Below are positions 43,766 to 52,955 of a DNA stretch of 64,000 bases, piece by piece (the first letter of the stretch is position 1; every line of letters begins with the position of its first letter). Position numbers and translations under genes: made by a program. Origin of the DNA: DATJIG01 sp050260515. Its GTDB lineage: Bacteria > Pseudomonadota > Alphaproteobacteria > SMXQ01. The notes under the pieces are model-generated. The model was given only the letters and a program-made list of their open reading frames with translations. It was not told the DNA's origin and ran no database searches. The stretch lies in the NCBI GenBank assembly GCA_050260515.1, contig JBLNCI010000048.1, positions 73,113 to 137,112 on the forward strand, read 5' to 3'.

Positions 43766-44848
43766 TCAAACGCCGGCGAAGCGGACGACGGATATCGGTG
43801 GCAGCCGCGCCTCGGGCGCTGTCCAAGAATCCCCGCCATCCTCGGTGATCCAGAGGCCGCCGCTCGTCGTCCCGAAGGCAAGGCGCTCGCCGGTCTCGTC
43901 GATGCAGAGGCCGTGCCGCCATGTGAGATCGTAGGCGTGCCGCTGCGGCAGCCCGTTCGTCAGCACGTCGAAGCTCTTGCCGCCGTCGCGCGTGCGGGCG
44001 ACGACGACCTTGCCGTCGACCGGAATGCGACGCTCATCCTTGGTGGCCGGAACGAACCAGGCCGTATTGCGGTCCGTCGGGTGCGCCGCGACAGCGAACC
44101 CGAACTTCGACGGCTGGATCGCGGTGATCTCGATCCAATTCGCGCCGCCGTCCTCCGAGCGGAACACGCCCGAGTGGTGCTGGCACCAGACCACCTCGGG
44201 GTGGGCGGGGCAGCGCGCCAGCCGATGGATGTCCTGGGTCATCGGCTCGCCCTCGCGGCCCGGCGGCATGTATTCGTTGCGCATGCCCTGATTGATGATG
44301 GTCCAGGATCTTCCCTCGTCGATGCTGGCCCACACGCCCGCCGTCGACACGCCGACGCGGATGTCCTTCGGGTCGCGCGGATCGATCAGCACCGAGCTGA
44401 TCCCCGGTTGCTCACCCCCGGCGACGCCGAACCACTGCTTGCGTTCCGGCATGCGCCAAAGGCTCTCGACCAACTGCCACGACGCTCCGGCATCGTCCGA
44501 GCGAAACAGCCCGCCGGGCATCGTCCCGGCCCACAGCCGGCCGGGCACTCCGCCGGGCTCAAGCACCCAGATCTTGCCGAGCGACCACGGATGCGGATCG
44601 TCGGGGTCGTCGGGCTTGGCCGGGAACGCGGGGACACTCAATTCGCTCCAGGCGCCAGAGCGGTCGCGGCGCCACAGCTTGGCGCCGAAGTGCCCGAGGT
44701 CGAGCGCTGCGTACAGCCACTCGCCGGTGTCGAGCACCGCCGTCACGGGATCGCCGAGAAAATGCACGGCCGCGATCTCCCAGCCGCCCGCGCGGCGTCC
44801 GACCTCGAACAGCCCCTTGCGGGTCCCGACGTAAAGCATCTCCGCCAT
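43766..44848 (-). CDS. BNR-repeat beta-propeller protein (sialidase-like fold)
   Basis: A 360-residue beta-propeller with four recognisable Asp-box/BNR units: SDDAGASW, SEDGGANW, TRDGGKSF and TEDGGDSW, plus MLYVGTRKGLFEV at the N-terminus. The catalytic Arg triad of true sialidases is not evident, so a hydrolase role is unlikely. No signal peptide is visible, so it appears cytoplasmic. It follows the MoaD-like gene by 21 nt, and this pairing suggests a joint role. Confidence 0.85.
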   Translation of the reverse strand: MAEMLYVGTRKGLFEVGRRAGGWEIAAVHFLGDPVTAVLDTGEWLYAALDLGHFGAKLWRRDRSGAWSELSVPAFPAKPDDPDDPHPWSLGKIWVLEPGGVPGRLWAGTMPGGLFRSDDAGASWQLVESLWRMPERKQWFGVAGGEQPGISSVLIDPRDPKDIRVGVSTAGVWASIDEGRSWTIINQGMRNEYMPPGREGEPMTQDIHRLARCPAHPEVVWCQHHSGVFRSEDGGANWIEITAIQPSKFGFAVAAHPTDRNTAWFVPATKDERRIPVDGKVVVARTRDGGKSFDVLTNGLPQRHAYDLTWRHGLCIDETGERLAFGTTSGGLWITEDGGDSWTAPEARLPPISVVRFAGV

Positions 44849-44869
44849 CGCTCGCTCCTTCGCTCCCGG

Positions 44870-45139
44870 TTAGCCGCCGGTCAGCGCCTGGAAGACGTAG
44901 ACCTCGTCCTCCCCGGCCACCGGATCGCTCAGCCGCACCCGGTCGCGGATCGGCTGGCCATTGATGAACACGTTCACGTGGCGCCGCACCGCGCCCTGAT
45001 CGTCGAGCACGTACCCGCGCAGCGCCGGACGGTCCCTGAACACCGCCTCGAGCGCCGCGCCTACCGTCGCGCCCTCGACCCGCGTCGTCGGCGCGGACAG
45101 GAACCGCTGCAGAGCGCTCGTGAATGACACCGTCGGCAT
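44870..45139 (-). CDS. MoaD/ThiS-family ubiquitin-like protein
   Basis: An 89-residue beta-grasp protein ending in Gly-Gly, as needed for adenylation and thiocarboxylate formation in sulfur transfer. Hydrophobic core segments VFINGQPIRD and DEVYVFQALTGG match MoaD/ThiS. No molybdopterin or thiamine genes are near, so it may serve another sulfur or conjugation pathway. It heads the MoaD-BNR operon and is divergent from the marR gene. Confidence 0.87.
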   Translation of the reverse strand: MPTVSFTSALQRFLSAPTTRVEGATVGAALEAVFRDRPALRGYVLDDQGAVRRHVNVFINGQPIRDRVRLSDPVAGEDEVYVFQALTGG

Positions 45140-45158
45140 CGTGGCTCCTTGACTAATA

Positions 45159-45180
45159 AGGTTGGTATCAACATAATATC
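45159..45180. promoter_or_regulatory. candidate MarR operator in the divergent moaD-like/marR spacer
   Basis: The 44-nt spacer is AT-rich and contains GTTGGTATCAAC (45161-45172), with 4-bp arms GTTG/CAAC, and an overlapping imperfect repeat TGGTAT...ATATCA (5 of 6 paired, 7-nt gap). It reaches almost to the marR start, so binding would block both transcripts. This is inference from position and symmetry. Confidence 0.45.
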
Positions 45181-45183
45181 AGC

Positions 45184-45657
45184 ATGTCAACCCGCCCGCT
45201 CCCGTACGAGACCACCATCGAGGTGCGCGACCGCTGCCTGTGTCTCCATGTGCAGCGCGCGGCGCGGGCGCTGGCGCGGCGTTTCGACGAGGCGCTGCGA
45301 CCGGTGGGGCTCACCAACGGACAGTTCTCGCTGCTGATGTCGCTGAACAGGCCGGAGCCGCCGACGATCGGCAGCGTGTCAGCCCTGCTGGCGATGGATC
45401 GCACGACGCTGACGGCAAACCTCAAGCCGCTGGAGCGTCGCGGGCTGATCACGATCGCCGTCGACGACAACGACCGACGCAGCCGCCGTCTGGTGCTGAC
45501 GACGAAAGGGCGGACGCTGCTCAGCGAGGCAATGCCGATCTGGCGTCGCGAGCATGCCGCGGTCGATGCGCTGTTGGGGACGAGCCCGGACCGTTTGCGT
45601 TCCGATCTCCTCACGCTGTCGGCGCCCGACGGGCCACCGGTGCGGCGCGCGTGGTAG
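45184..45657 (+). CDS. MarR-family transcriptional regulator
   Basis: A 157-residue MarR-type winged-helix regulator. It has a helical dimerisation region, the DNA-reading helix in SVSALLAMDRTTLTANLKPL, the wing DDNDRRSRRLVLTTKGR, and C-terminal helices. C20 and C22 near the N-terminus (RCLCLH) could sense oxidation. It is divergent from the MoaD-BNR pair and probably represses it and itself from the shared spacer. Confidence 0.93.
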   Translation: MSTRPLPYETTIEVRDRCLCLHVQRAARALARRFDEALRPVGLTNGQFSLLMSLNRPEPPTIGSVSALLAMDRTTLTANLKPLERRGLITIAVDDNDRRSRRLVLTTKGRTLLSEAMPIWRREHAAVDALLGTSPDRLRSDLLTLSAPDGPPVRRAW

Positions 45658-45667
45658 CGCAGGAGTC

Positions 45668-46504
45668 CTAGCGCGAGAACAGGACCGGGATCGTCGCGTC
45701 GTTGAGCAGGCGGCGCGTCACCCCGCCGAGCACCAGCTCCCGCAGCCGCGAGTGGCCGAAGGCCCCGCACACGATGAGATCGGCGCCGAACTTCGCCGCC
45801 TCATCCATGAGAGTAATGCCGAACCGCTTGTCGGCGGTCTGGACCTGCGCCGCTTCCGCGTTGACGCCGTGCCGCGCGAGGTGGAGCGCGATGTCTGCGC
45901 CCGGCACCTCGCCGTGCCCGCCCAGCCCGACGTCGGGATTGACCGCGACGACCTTGACCTGCTTCGCCATTTGCAGGAGCGGCAGCGCGTCGTTGACCGC
46001 GCGCACGGCGCCACGGCTCGGCGTCCACGCGACGAGGATGCGCTCCCCGACCGTCGGAAAGCTGCCCGCGCGCGGCACGACGATGACCGGCCTGCCGACG
46101 TCGAGGATGACGTACTCCGGCAGCTCCGGCGACGTGCCCGGGTCGAGACGCTCGGGATCGCGCTGGCCGACGACGACGAGATCGACGTACCGCGAGTTCA
46201 GCAGCACAAGCTCGGGGAGGTTGCCCTCCATGCGCCGCCACTCGGACTTGAGGCTCGCCGCCTCGATGCGGGAGCGGAACGTCCGCTCCGCCTCGTCGGC
46301 CGCCTCCCGCATGTAGCGGTCGTGGGCCTCGACGAGGTCGGGACCGAAATCCGCCTCGGCGTACTGGTGGATGGGCGCGAGAGCGGCAACGTACAGGCCG
46401 ATCAGATGCGCGTCGAACGAACGCGCGAGCCGCGTCGCCACTTCCAGCCGCTCGGCCGACGCCGAGGAGCTGTCCACGTGAACCAACATATCCCGGTACG
46501 GCAT
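45668..46504 (-). CDS. tandem-domain universal stress protein (1)
   Basis: A 278-residue universal stress protein with two UspA folds. The second carries the ATP-type motif GAFGHSRLRELVLGGVT; the first has the degenerate VVVGQRDP. ATG 46504 follows a GGGGGG tract at ribosome-site distance; GTG 46516 is an alternative. It is tail-to-tail with marR. A second two-domain member is at 55990. The usual role is tolerance to respiratory, redox or starvation stress. Confidence 0.9.
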   Translation of the reverse strand: MPYRDMLVHVDSSSASAERLEVATRLARSFDAHLIGLYVAALAPIHQYAEADFGPDLVEAHDRYMREAADEAERTFRSRIEAASLKSEWRRMEGNLPELVLLNSRYVDLVVVGQRDPERLDPGTSPELPEYVILDVGRPVIVVPRAGSFPTVGERILVAWTPSRGAVRAVNDALPLLQMAKQVKVVAVNPDVGLGGHGEVPGADIALHLARHGVNAEAAQVQTADKRFGITLMDEAAKFGADLIVCGAFGHSRLRELVLGGVTRRLLNDATIPVLFSR

Positions 46505-46742
46505 ACGGCCCCCCACGCCTATCGACCACCGCGCCCGTCTGGCGAGCCATCATGCGGGGTCTTTCCGAGCGTCGCAAGCCCGCCAAGGCTCTAAAAAAGC
46601 GGCATTTGACGGCCGCCGGAGGGTATCTTTCGCCTGCAACGGTCACGGGACACCATGTGACACACGCGCCACGCCGATTGCCTTGGCGCCATCCGGCGGT
46701 TTCCGGTTAGGTACCGATATTCAATGGTGGAGTCATAAAGGC

Positions 46743-48182
46743 ATGGATACTCGGACCCGCGCGCCGCGCATTCACCCGGTGATTCTCGCCGGCGGTACCG
46801 GCAGTCGCCTGTGGCCCCTCTCCCGGGTGCTCTACCCCAAGCAGTTCCTGCCCCTGGCCGGCGAGCGCACGATGCTTCAGGAGACGGCGCTCCGCTTCAG
46901 GGACGGCGACTCCTTCGCTCCGCCCACCATCCTGTGCAACGACGAGCATCGCTTCATCGTCGCCGAGCAGTTGCGCGGCATCGACATGAAGCCCGACGCG
47001 ATCATTCTCGAACCGCACGCGCGCTCGACCGCCCCGGCCGCGGCCGTGGCGGCGCTCTGCGTCGCCGAGCGCGATCCGGACGGCCTCATCCTGGTGTTGC
47101 CCGCCGATCACGTCATCCGCAAGCCGCAAGCATTCGCCGCCGCGGTCGCCCGCGCCGCCAAGGCCGCCGCGAGCGGGCGGCTCGTCACCTTCGGCATCAA
47201 GCCGAGCTCGCCCGAGACCGGCTACGGCTACATCAAGCAGGGTGCGGCGCTCGCCGGTCACAAGGGCGTGTTCGAAGTGGCGAAGTTCGTCGAGAAGCCG
47301 ACGCTCGCCACCGCCAAGCGCTTCCTCGCCGGCGGCGACTACACGTGGAACAGCGGCATCTTCCTGTTCGGCGCGAAGACGTTCCTTGATGAGCTCGAGC
47401 GCTTCGAACCGGACATGCTGAAGGCCTGCCGCGACGCGATCGCCGCCGCCAAGCACGACCTCGACTTCCTCCGCCTCGACGCCGATGCGTTCGGACGCAT
47501 CAAGGGCAACTCCATCGACTATGCGGTGATGGAGCGCACCGACCGCGGTGCCATGGTGCCGGTCGAGATGGCGTGGAGCGACGTGGGCTCATGGACGGCG
47601 CTATGGGAGCTCGGGAAGCAGGACAGCGCGGGCAACGTCCATCTCGGCAACGTCCACACCAGCCAGGTGCAGAACAGTTACGTGCGCAGCGAAGGACCGC
47701 TGCTCACCGTCGTCGGCCTCTCCGACGTGGTCGCCATCGCGACCGGGGACGCCGTCCTGGTGACCTCGCGCGCCTTGAGCCAGGAGGTGAAGACGCTCGT
47801 CGCCGAGCTCGACAAGAAGGGCCGCAGCGAGACCAAGACTCACCCGACCGTCTACCGGCCGTGGGGCAGCTATCAGAGCATCGACGGCGCCGATGGCTTC
47901 CAGGTGAAGCGGATCACCGTCAAGCCGGGACAGAAGCTGTCGCTGCAAAAGCACGCCCATCGCGCCGAGCACTGGGTCGTGGTGAAGGGCACCGCCCGCA
48001 TCACCCGCGACAACCAGGTGTTCGAGCTGTTCGCGAACCAATCGACCTACATCCCGCTCGGCGCCGTGCACCGGCTCGAGAACCCGGGCAACCGGCCGCT
48101 GCACCTGATCGAGGTGCAGTCGGGCGACTATCTCGGCGAAGACGACATCGTCCGGCTCGAAGACACCTACGGGCGGAATTGA
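46743..48182 (+). CDS. mannose-1-phosphate guanylyltransferase / mannose-6-phosphate isomerase
   Basis: A 479-residue bifunctional enzyme of the AlgA/ManC/XanB type. The N-terminal nucleotidyltransferase domain has ILAGGTGSRLWPLSR (14-28) and FVEKP, and the C-terminal cupin isomerase domain has RPWGSYQSIDG and KLSLQKHAHRAEHWVVV with metal-binding His residues. It supplies GDP-mannose for polysaccharide or fucose/rhamnose routes. No exopolysaccharide genes are beside it. Its stop shares a base with the next start (TGATG). Confidence 0.93.
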   Translation: MDTRTRAPRIHPVILAGGTGSRLWPLSRVLYPKQFLPLAGERTMLQETALRFRDGDSFAPPTILCNDEHRFIVAEQLRGIDMKPDAIILEPHARSTAPAAAVAALCVAERDPDGLILVLPADHVIRKPQAFAAAVARAAKAAASGRLVTFGIKPSSPETGYGYIKQGAALAGHKGVFEVAKFVEKPTLATAKRFLAGGDYTWNSGIFLFGAKTFLDELERFEPDMLKACRDAIAAAKHDLDFLRLDADAFGRIKGNSIDYAVMERTDRGAMVPVEMAWSDVGSWTALWELGKQDSAGNVHLGNVHTSQVQNSYVRSEGPLLTVVGLSDVVAIATGDAVLVTSRALSQEVKTLVAELDKKGRSETKTHPTVYRPWGSYQSIDGADGFQVKRITVKPGQKLSLQKHAHRAEHWVVVKGTARITRDNQVFELFANQSTYIPLGAVHRLENPGNRPLHLIEVQSGDYLGEDDIVRLEDTYGRN

Positions 48183-49651
48183 TGCTCGGCATCGTCCGTG
48201 CGCCGGAGCTTGCCCGGCCCGGCCTGACGTGGTTCAACGTGAAGGCGCCGCTGTCGCTCGCCGATCTCGCGGGCCGCCTCGTCATCCTCGATTTCTGGAC
48301 GTTCTGCTGCATCAACTGCATGCACGTCCTGAAGACGCTGGCGAAGATCGAGGCGCGGTTCCCCGACACGGTCACCGTCATCGGCGTGCATTCGCCGAAG
48401 TTCAGCGCCGAGAAGGATCCCGCCAACGTCGCCAGGGCGATCGCGCGCTACCGCATCGCCCACCCGGTGATCCACGATCCCGACATGACGCTCTGGCACG
48501 AGTACGCGATCCGCGCCTGGCCGACGCTGGTGTTCGTGGCACCCGACGGCTCCGTGCTCGGCGCGTCGTCGGGCGAGCCCGACGCCGAAAAGCTGATCGC
48601 CTTCATCGACGAGCAGCTCGCGACCTTCGCCGCGCAGGGCGCCGTCAAGCCGTCGCTCCTTCCGGCCGACCTAGCGCCGGAGGCCCCGGCATCGCGGCTG
48701 CTGTTTCCCGGCAAGGCGAAGCCAGTCCTGCTGCCGAGCGGCGCGCGCGGCTGGGCCGTCGCCGATTCGGGCCACCATCAGGTCGCGCTGCTGGATGCCC
48801 GCGGCCGCGAGGTCGGCCGCTACGGCTCGGGCCATCCCGGGTTCGACGACGGCGGCGCCAAGGCCGCCACGTTCCGCGACCCGCAGGGGCTCGCCGCCAA
48901 CGACAGGACGCTCTACGTCGCCGACACCGGAAATCACGCCATCAGGGCCATCGATCTCGCGAGCGGGCGCGTCGAGACCATCGGCGGCACCGGGACGCGC
49001 GGCCGCATCCTCGGCGCCAGCGCCGAATCGCGGGCGACCGCGCTCGCCTCGCCGTGGGACATCGTGCTGGTGGAGGACGTGCTTGCGTTCGCCAATGCCG
49101 GGACGCACCAGCTCGGCGCGCTCGATCCGCAACGCGGCATCGTCGCGCGGCTGGCCGGCACCGGCGCGGAAGGGATCGAGGACGGCGTCGCGATGCATGC
49201 CGCCATGGCCCAGCCGAGCGGGCTTTCCTACGACGAGGAGAGCGGCCGCATCTTCATCGCCGACAGCGAGACGTCGTCGGTGCGGTTCCTCCAGCTCGGC
49301 GAGACGCCGCAGCTCTCGACCCTGGTCGGCACCGGGCTGTTCGACTTCGGCTACAGGAACGGCGCATTCGGCGAGGCGCGACTGCAGCATTGCCTCGGTC
49401 TTTCGGTGCGTGGCGACGAGGTCATCGTCGCCGACAGCTACAACGCGCGACTGGCCCTGCTCGATCTCTCCACGGGCGAGGTCGGCGACGTCGACGACGG
49501 TTTCACCTGCACCGACGCGGTATGCCTTCCGCTTGCGGAGCCTGCGGGAGTGCATCACGATGGCGGGACCCGCCTGTTGGTGAGCGACACCAACAACCAC
49601 CGTCTCGTGCTCTACGACCGCGATGCCCGCACCACAGCCACCTTCGCCTGA
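48182..49651 (+). CDS. thioredoxin-like/NHL-repeat protein (NHLRC2-like)
   Basis: A 489-residue protein combining an N-terminal thioredoxin fold (about 15-150; FWTFCCINC with the C43-x-x-C46 pair) and a C-terminal NHL beta-propeller (about 185-485; repeated LYVADTGNHAIRAID, IFIADSETSSVRFLQ, LLVSDTNNHRLVLYD). The same architecture occurs in animal NHLRC2. No signal peptide is seen. It overlaps the aminotransferase gene by 29 nt. The molecular function is not established; a redox or scaffold role is possible. Confidence 0.88.
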   Translation: MLGIVRAPELARPGLTWFNVKAPLSLADLAGRLVILDFWTFCCINCMHVLKTLAKIEARFPDTVTVIGVHSPKFSAEKDPANVARAIARYRIAHPVIHDPDMTLWHEYAIRAWPTLVFVAPDGSVLGASSGEPDAEKLIAFIDEQLATFAAQGAVKPSLLPADLAPEAPASRLLFPGKAKPVLLPSGARGWAVADSGHHQVALLDARGREVGRYGSGHPGFDDGGAKAATFRDPQGLAANDRTLYVADTGNHAIRAIDLASGRVETIGGTGTRGRILGASAESRATALASPWDIVLVEDVLAFANAGTHQLGALDPQRGIVARLAGTGAEGIEDGVAMHAAMAQPSGLSYDEESGRIFIADSETSSVRFLQLGETPQLSTLVGTGLFDFGYRNGAFGEARLQHCLGLSVRGDEVIVADSYNARLALLDLSTGEVGDVDDGFTCTDAVCLPLAEPAGVHHDGGTRLLVSDTNNHRLVLYDRDARTTATFA

Positions 49652-51026
49652 CCACAATCTGACCTGGGACGCATCCGCGCTCGACAAGGCCGATCGCGCC
49701 AGCGTGCTGCACCCGTACACGAATCTCCGTCAACATCAGAGCGACGGGTCGCTCACGATCGTCTCGGGCAAGGGGGTCTGGGTCACGGACTCCACGGGCA
49801 AGCGCTACATCGAATCGATGGCGGGCCTGTGGTGCACCACCCTCGGCTTCGGCGAGAACCGTCTCGCCGAGGCGGCCAAGCGCCAGATCGAGGAGCTCTC
49901 GTTCTATCACCTGTTCGGCGCCAAGGCGCACCCGCCGGCGATCAAGCTCGCCGAGAAGCTGCTCGCGCTGGCGCCTTCGCCGATGGGCCGTGTGTTCTTC
50001 ACGTGCTCCGGCTCCGAGGCGATCGACACCGCGATCAAGATCGTCTGGTACTACAACAACGCGCTCGGCCGACCGAAAAAGAAAAAGATCATCGCCCGCG
50101 ACCGCGCCTATCACGGCGTCACCATCGCGGCGTCGAGTCTGACGATGCTGCCGAACAACCAGCGCGCCTTCGACGTGCCGCTGCCGGGCATGCTCAAGAC
50201 CGCGTGCCCGCACCACTGGCGCAATGCGAAGCCCGGAGAGAGCGAGGAGGACTTCGCGACCCGCCTCGCGAACGAGCTCGACGCGCTGATCGTCGCTGAA
50301 GGTCCCGAGACCGTCGCCGCGCTCTTCGCCGAGCCGGTGCAGGGGGCGGGCGGTGTCATCGTGCCGCCGAAGACCTACTTCGAGAAGGTGCAGGCGGTGT
50401 GCCGCAAGCACGATGTGCTGGTGCTCGCCGACGAGGTCATCACCGGCTTCGGCCGCACCGGGAACCTGTGGGGCAGCCAGACCTACGGCATCAAGCCGGA
50501 TCTGCTGACCATGGCCAAGGCGCTGACCTCGGGCTACCAGCCGCTCGGCGCGCTGATGGTGTCCGACCAGGTATTCCAGGCGATCGCCGACGAGAGCGCC
50601 AGGATCGGCGTGTTCGGTCATGGCTTCACCTACGGCGGCCACCCGGTGCCGTGCGCGGTCGCCCTCGAGACGCTGGCGATCTACGAGGAGCGCGACATCG
50701 CCGCGATGGCGCGGGCCAACGCGCCCCGGTTCCAGGCGGGGCTCAAGGCGCTCGAATCCCACCCGCTGGTCGGCGAGGCGCGCGGCGTCGGCATGGTCGG
50801 GGCCCTCGAGATCGTCGCCGACAAGGCCCGCAAGGCGCCGTTCGATCCCCCGAACCGGGGCGGCGGGACGGTGATCCGCTGCTGCCAGGACGAGGGTCTG
50901 ATCGCCCGCCAGATTGGCGAGACGATCGCGCTGTCCCCACCGCTCGTGATTACCGCGGCGGAAGTCGACGAGATGTTGGCGCGGCTCGGGCGGGCGCTGG
51001 ACAAGGCCGCGAAACTGCTGGCCTAG
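49623..51026 (+). CDS. class III aminotransferase (omega-amino acid-pyruvate type)
   Basis: A 467-residue fold-type I aminotransferase, class III. FFTCSGSEAIDTAIKI binds the PLP phosphate, VLADEVITGFGRTG holds the Asp pairing with the pyridine N, and TMAKALTSGYQPLGA holds the Schiff-base Lys. It resembles omega-amino acid-pyruvate or diamine/taurine aminotransferases. It overlaps the preceding gene by 29 nt and has no clear ribosome site, consistent with coupled translation. Confidence 0.93.
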   Translation: MPAPQPPSPDHNLTWDASALDKADRASVLHPYTNLRQHQSDGSLTIVSGKGVWVTDSTGKRYIESMAGLWCTTLGFGENRLAEAAKRQIEELSFYHLFGAKAHPPAIKLAEKLLALAPSPMGRVFFTCSGSEAIDTAIKIVWYYNNALGRPKKKKIIARDRAYHGVTIAASSLTMLPNNQRAFDVPLPGMLKTACPHHWRNAKPGESEEDFATRLANELDALIVAEGPETVAALFAEPVQGAGGVIVPPKTYFEKVQAVCRKHDVLVLADEVITGFGRTGNLWGSQTYGIKPDLLTMAKALTSGYQPLGALMVSDQVFQAIADESARIGVFGHGFTYGGHPVPCAVALETLAIYEERDIAAMARANAPRFQAGLKALESHPLVGEARGVGMVGALEIVADKARKAPFDPPNRGGGTVIRCCQDEGLIARQIGETIALSPPLVITAAEVDEMLARLGRALDKAAKLLA

Positions 51027-51163
51027 ACGGCTCGGTAGCAGCCACAACCCTTTGGCGTCACAGGGGATAAGGGGTTCCTTCCCCCGGCGCCGTCGATTAT
51101 CCTAGCCCGACGCAGGGGCGCCCCATCCCCTTCCCCGTACCGGCGCTCGCGGGAGTTCGCATC

Positions 51164-52378
51164 ATGGATTTCGACCAGCACTTCCGGAAGGCGCTGGCTC
51201 AGCTCAAGACCGAAGGCAACTACCGGGTGTTCGCCGACCTCGAACGCCAGGCGGGGGCATTCCCGCGCGCCGTGCGTCACGGCGCGAACGGCCCGGTCGA
51301 TGTGGTGGTTTGGTGCTCGAACGACTACCTCGGCATGGGCCAGCATCCGAAGGTGCTGGCGGCGATGATGGAGGCGCTCGGCAAGTCGGGCGCCGGCGCC
51401 GGCGGCACCCGTAACATTTCCGGAACCAATCACTACCACGTGCTGCTCGAGCGCGAGCTCGCGGGCCTGCACGGCAAGGACGGCGCGCTGCTGTTCACGT
51501 CGGGCTACGTCTCCAACGAGGCGACGCTGTCGACGCTCGCCCGCCTGCTGCCGGGCTGCACCGTCTACTCCGACGAGCTCAACCACGCCTCGATGATCCA
51601 GGGCATCCGTCACTCACGGGTCGAGAAGCGTATCTTCCGCCATTCCGATCCCGCGCACCTCGCGTCGCTGATGGCGGCCGACGATCCCAACGCGCCGAAG
51701 CTGATCGCGTTCGAGTCCGTCTATTCGATGGACGGCGACATCGCGCCGATCGCCGAGATCTGCGACGTCGCCGACCGGTTCGGCGCGCTCACGTACCTCG
51801 ACGAGGTGCACGCCGTCGGCATGTACGGCGCCCACGGCGGGGGCGTGTCGGAGCGCGACGGCGTCGCCCAGCGCGTCTCGGTCATCGAGGGCACCCTCGC
51901 GAAGGCGTTCGGCGTGATGGGCGGGTACATCACCGGCAGCTCGGCACTCATCGACGCCGTCCGCAGCTTCGCCCCCGGGTTCATCTTCACCACGGCGCTG
52001 CCGCCGGTGCTCGCCGCCGGCGCGCTGGCAAGCGTGCGGCACCTCAAGGAGAGCCAGGTCGAGCGCAACCGGCATCAGGAGCGCGCCGCAACCCTGAAGC
52101 GGATGATCGCGGAGGCCGGGCTGCCGCTGATGGCGAGCCCGAGCCACATCGTGCCCGTCCTGGTGGGCGACGCGCGACTGTGCAAGCTCGCCTGCGACGA
52201 GCTGCTCGACCAGCACGGCATCTACATCCAGCCGATCAACTATCCGACGGTGCCGGTCGGCACCGAGCGCATCCGGCTCACGCCGACGCCCAACCACACC
52301 GACGACATGATGCGCGACCTGGTGCGCGCACTGCGCGAGGTGTGGCGGCGTCACGACATCCGCCGCGCCGCGGCCTGA
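51164..52378 (+). CDS. hemA: 5-aminolevulinate synthase
   Basis: A 404-residue 5-aminolevulinate synthase, which condenses glycine and succinyl-CoA for heme synthesis (Shemin pathway). The PLP Lys is K247 in EGTLAKAFGVMGGY, with D213/H216 (LDEVHAVG) and the substrate loop GSGAGG-like segment SGAGAGGTRNISG (75-87). The gene itself points to an alphaproteobacterium. It begins 138 nt after the aminotransferase stop, with a spacer that should carry its promoter, and is followed by the PadR-like gene after 21 nt. Confidence 0.97.
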   Translation: MDFDQHFRKALAQLKTEGNYRVFADLERQAGAFPRAVRHGANGPVDVVVWCSNDYLGMGQHPKVLAAMMEALGKSGAGAGGTRNISGTNHYHVLLERELAGLHGKDGALLFTSGYVSNEATLSTLARLLPGCTVYSDELNHASMIQGIRHSRVEKRIFRHSDPAHLASLMAADDPNAPKLIAFESVYSMDGDIAPIAEICDVADRFGALTYLDEVHAVGMYGAHGGGVSERDGVAQRVSVIEGTLAKAFGVMGGYITGSSALIDAVRSFAPGFIFTTALPPVLAAGALASVRHLKESQVERNRHQERAATLKRMIAEAGLPLMASPSHIVPVLVGDARLCKLACDELLDQHGIYIQPINYPTVPVGTERIRLTPTPNHTDDMMRDLVRALREVWRRHDIRRAAA

Positions 52379-52399
52379 TCGAACGAGGGAGAGACCGGC

Positions 52400-52939
52400 A
52401 TGTATCCCGATCACTCCCTGATGCCGAAGGAAGCCGTGCGCCTCGCCGCGCTGGCGCACCTCGCCGAGCGGCCGATGACCTACCGCGACCTCGCGACGGC
52501 GGTGCGTGGCTTCATTGCCCGCATTATGGGTCCCTCGCTCGAGCTGATGGGCGCATCGGTCGAGCTTCTCCGTTACGAAGGACTGGTTGCGGTCGCACCG
52601 GGAGCACCCGACGACGATTCGCGCCTGCTGTCGCTCACCGACGCCGGCCGTACCGAGTTCCACGCGCTGCTCAGCGCGTCGGTGCGCGCGCCGTTCAACG
52701 ACATCAACCGGCTGGTCGTCGCCCTGAAGATGCGCTTCCTGCATCTCCTGCCCGTCGAGGAGCGCCGCAATCAGGCGGACATCCTCACCGCGGCGAGCGA
52801 AACCGAGCTCGCCCGGCTCAGGGATCTTGCGTCGGAGGCTCACGCGGGCGAGCAGCCGTTCACCGCGTGGCTCGCCCAGGAGATCGCGCTTGTCGAAACC
52901 CGGCTGTCCTGGCTCCGCGATTTCCGCGCCGGGCTGTAG
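52400..52939 (+). CDS. PadR-like winged-helix protein
   Basis: A 179-residue protein resembling PadR/Vir-type regulators: an N-terminal winged helix (about 8-90; LAALAHLAERPMTYRDLATA and LLSLTDAGRTEF) and a C-terminal helical region (about 90-179; LVVALKMRFLHLLP, then two long helices) for dimerisation. GAGGGAGAG supports ATG 52400. It follows hemA closely, so it may be co-transcribed, but whether it regulates heme synthesis is unknown. Confidence 0.75.
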   Translation: MYPDHSLMPKEAVRLAALAHLAERPMTYRDLATAVRGFIARIMGPSLELMGASVELLRYEGLVAVAPGAPDDDSRLLSLTDAGRTEFHALLSASVRAPFNDINRLVVALKMRFLHLLPVEERRNQADILTAASETELARLRDLASEAHAGEQPFTAWLAQEIALVETRLSWLRDFRAGL

Positions 52940-52955
52940 GCCCAGGCGTCGCCTT

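Noticed and set aside
43766..44848. annotation as an active sialidase
   Set aside because: Only Asp-box repeats are seen; the catalytic Arg triad, Tyr/Glu pair and signal peptide are not evident.
52827..52955. upstream ATG extension of the DUF1194 gene
   Set aside because: It would overlap the PadR-like gene by over 100 nt and bury the signal peptide; TTG 52956 gives a normal signal.
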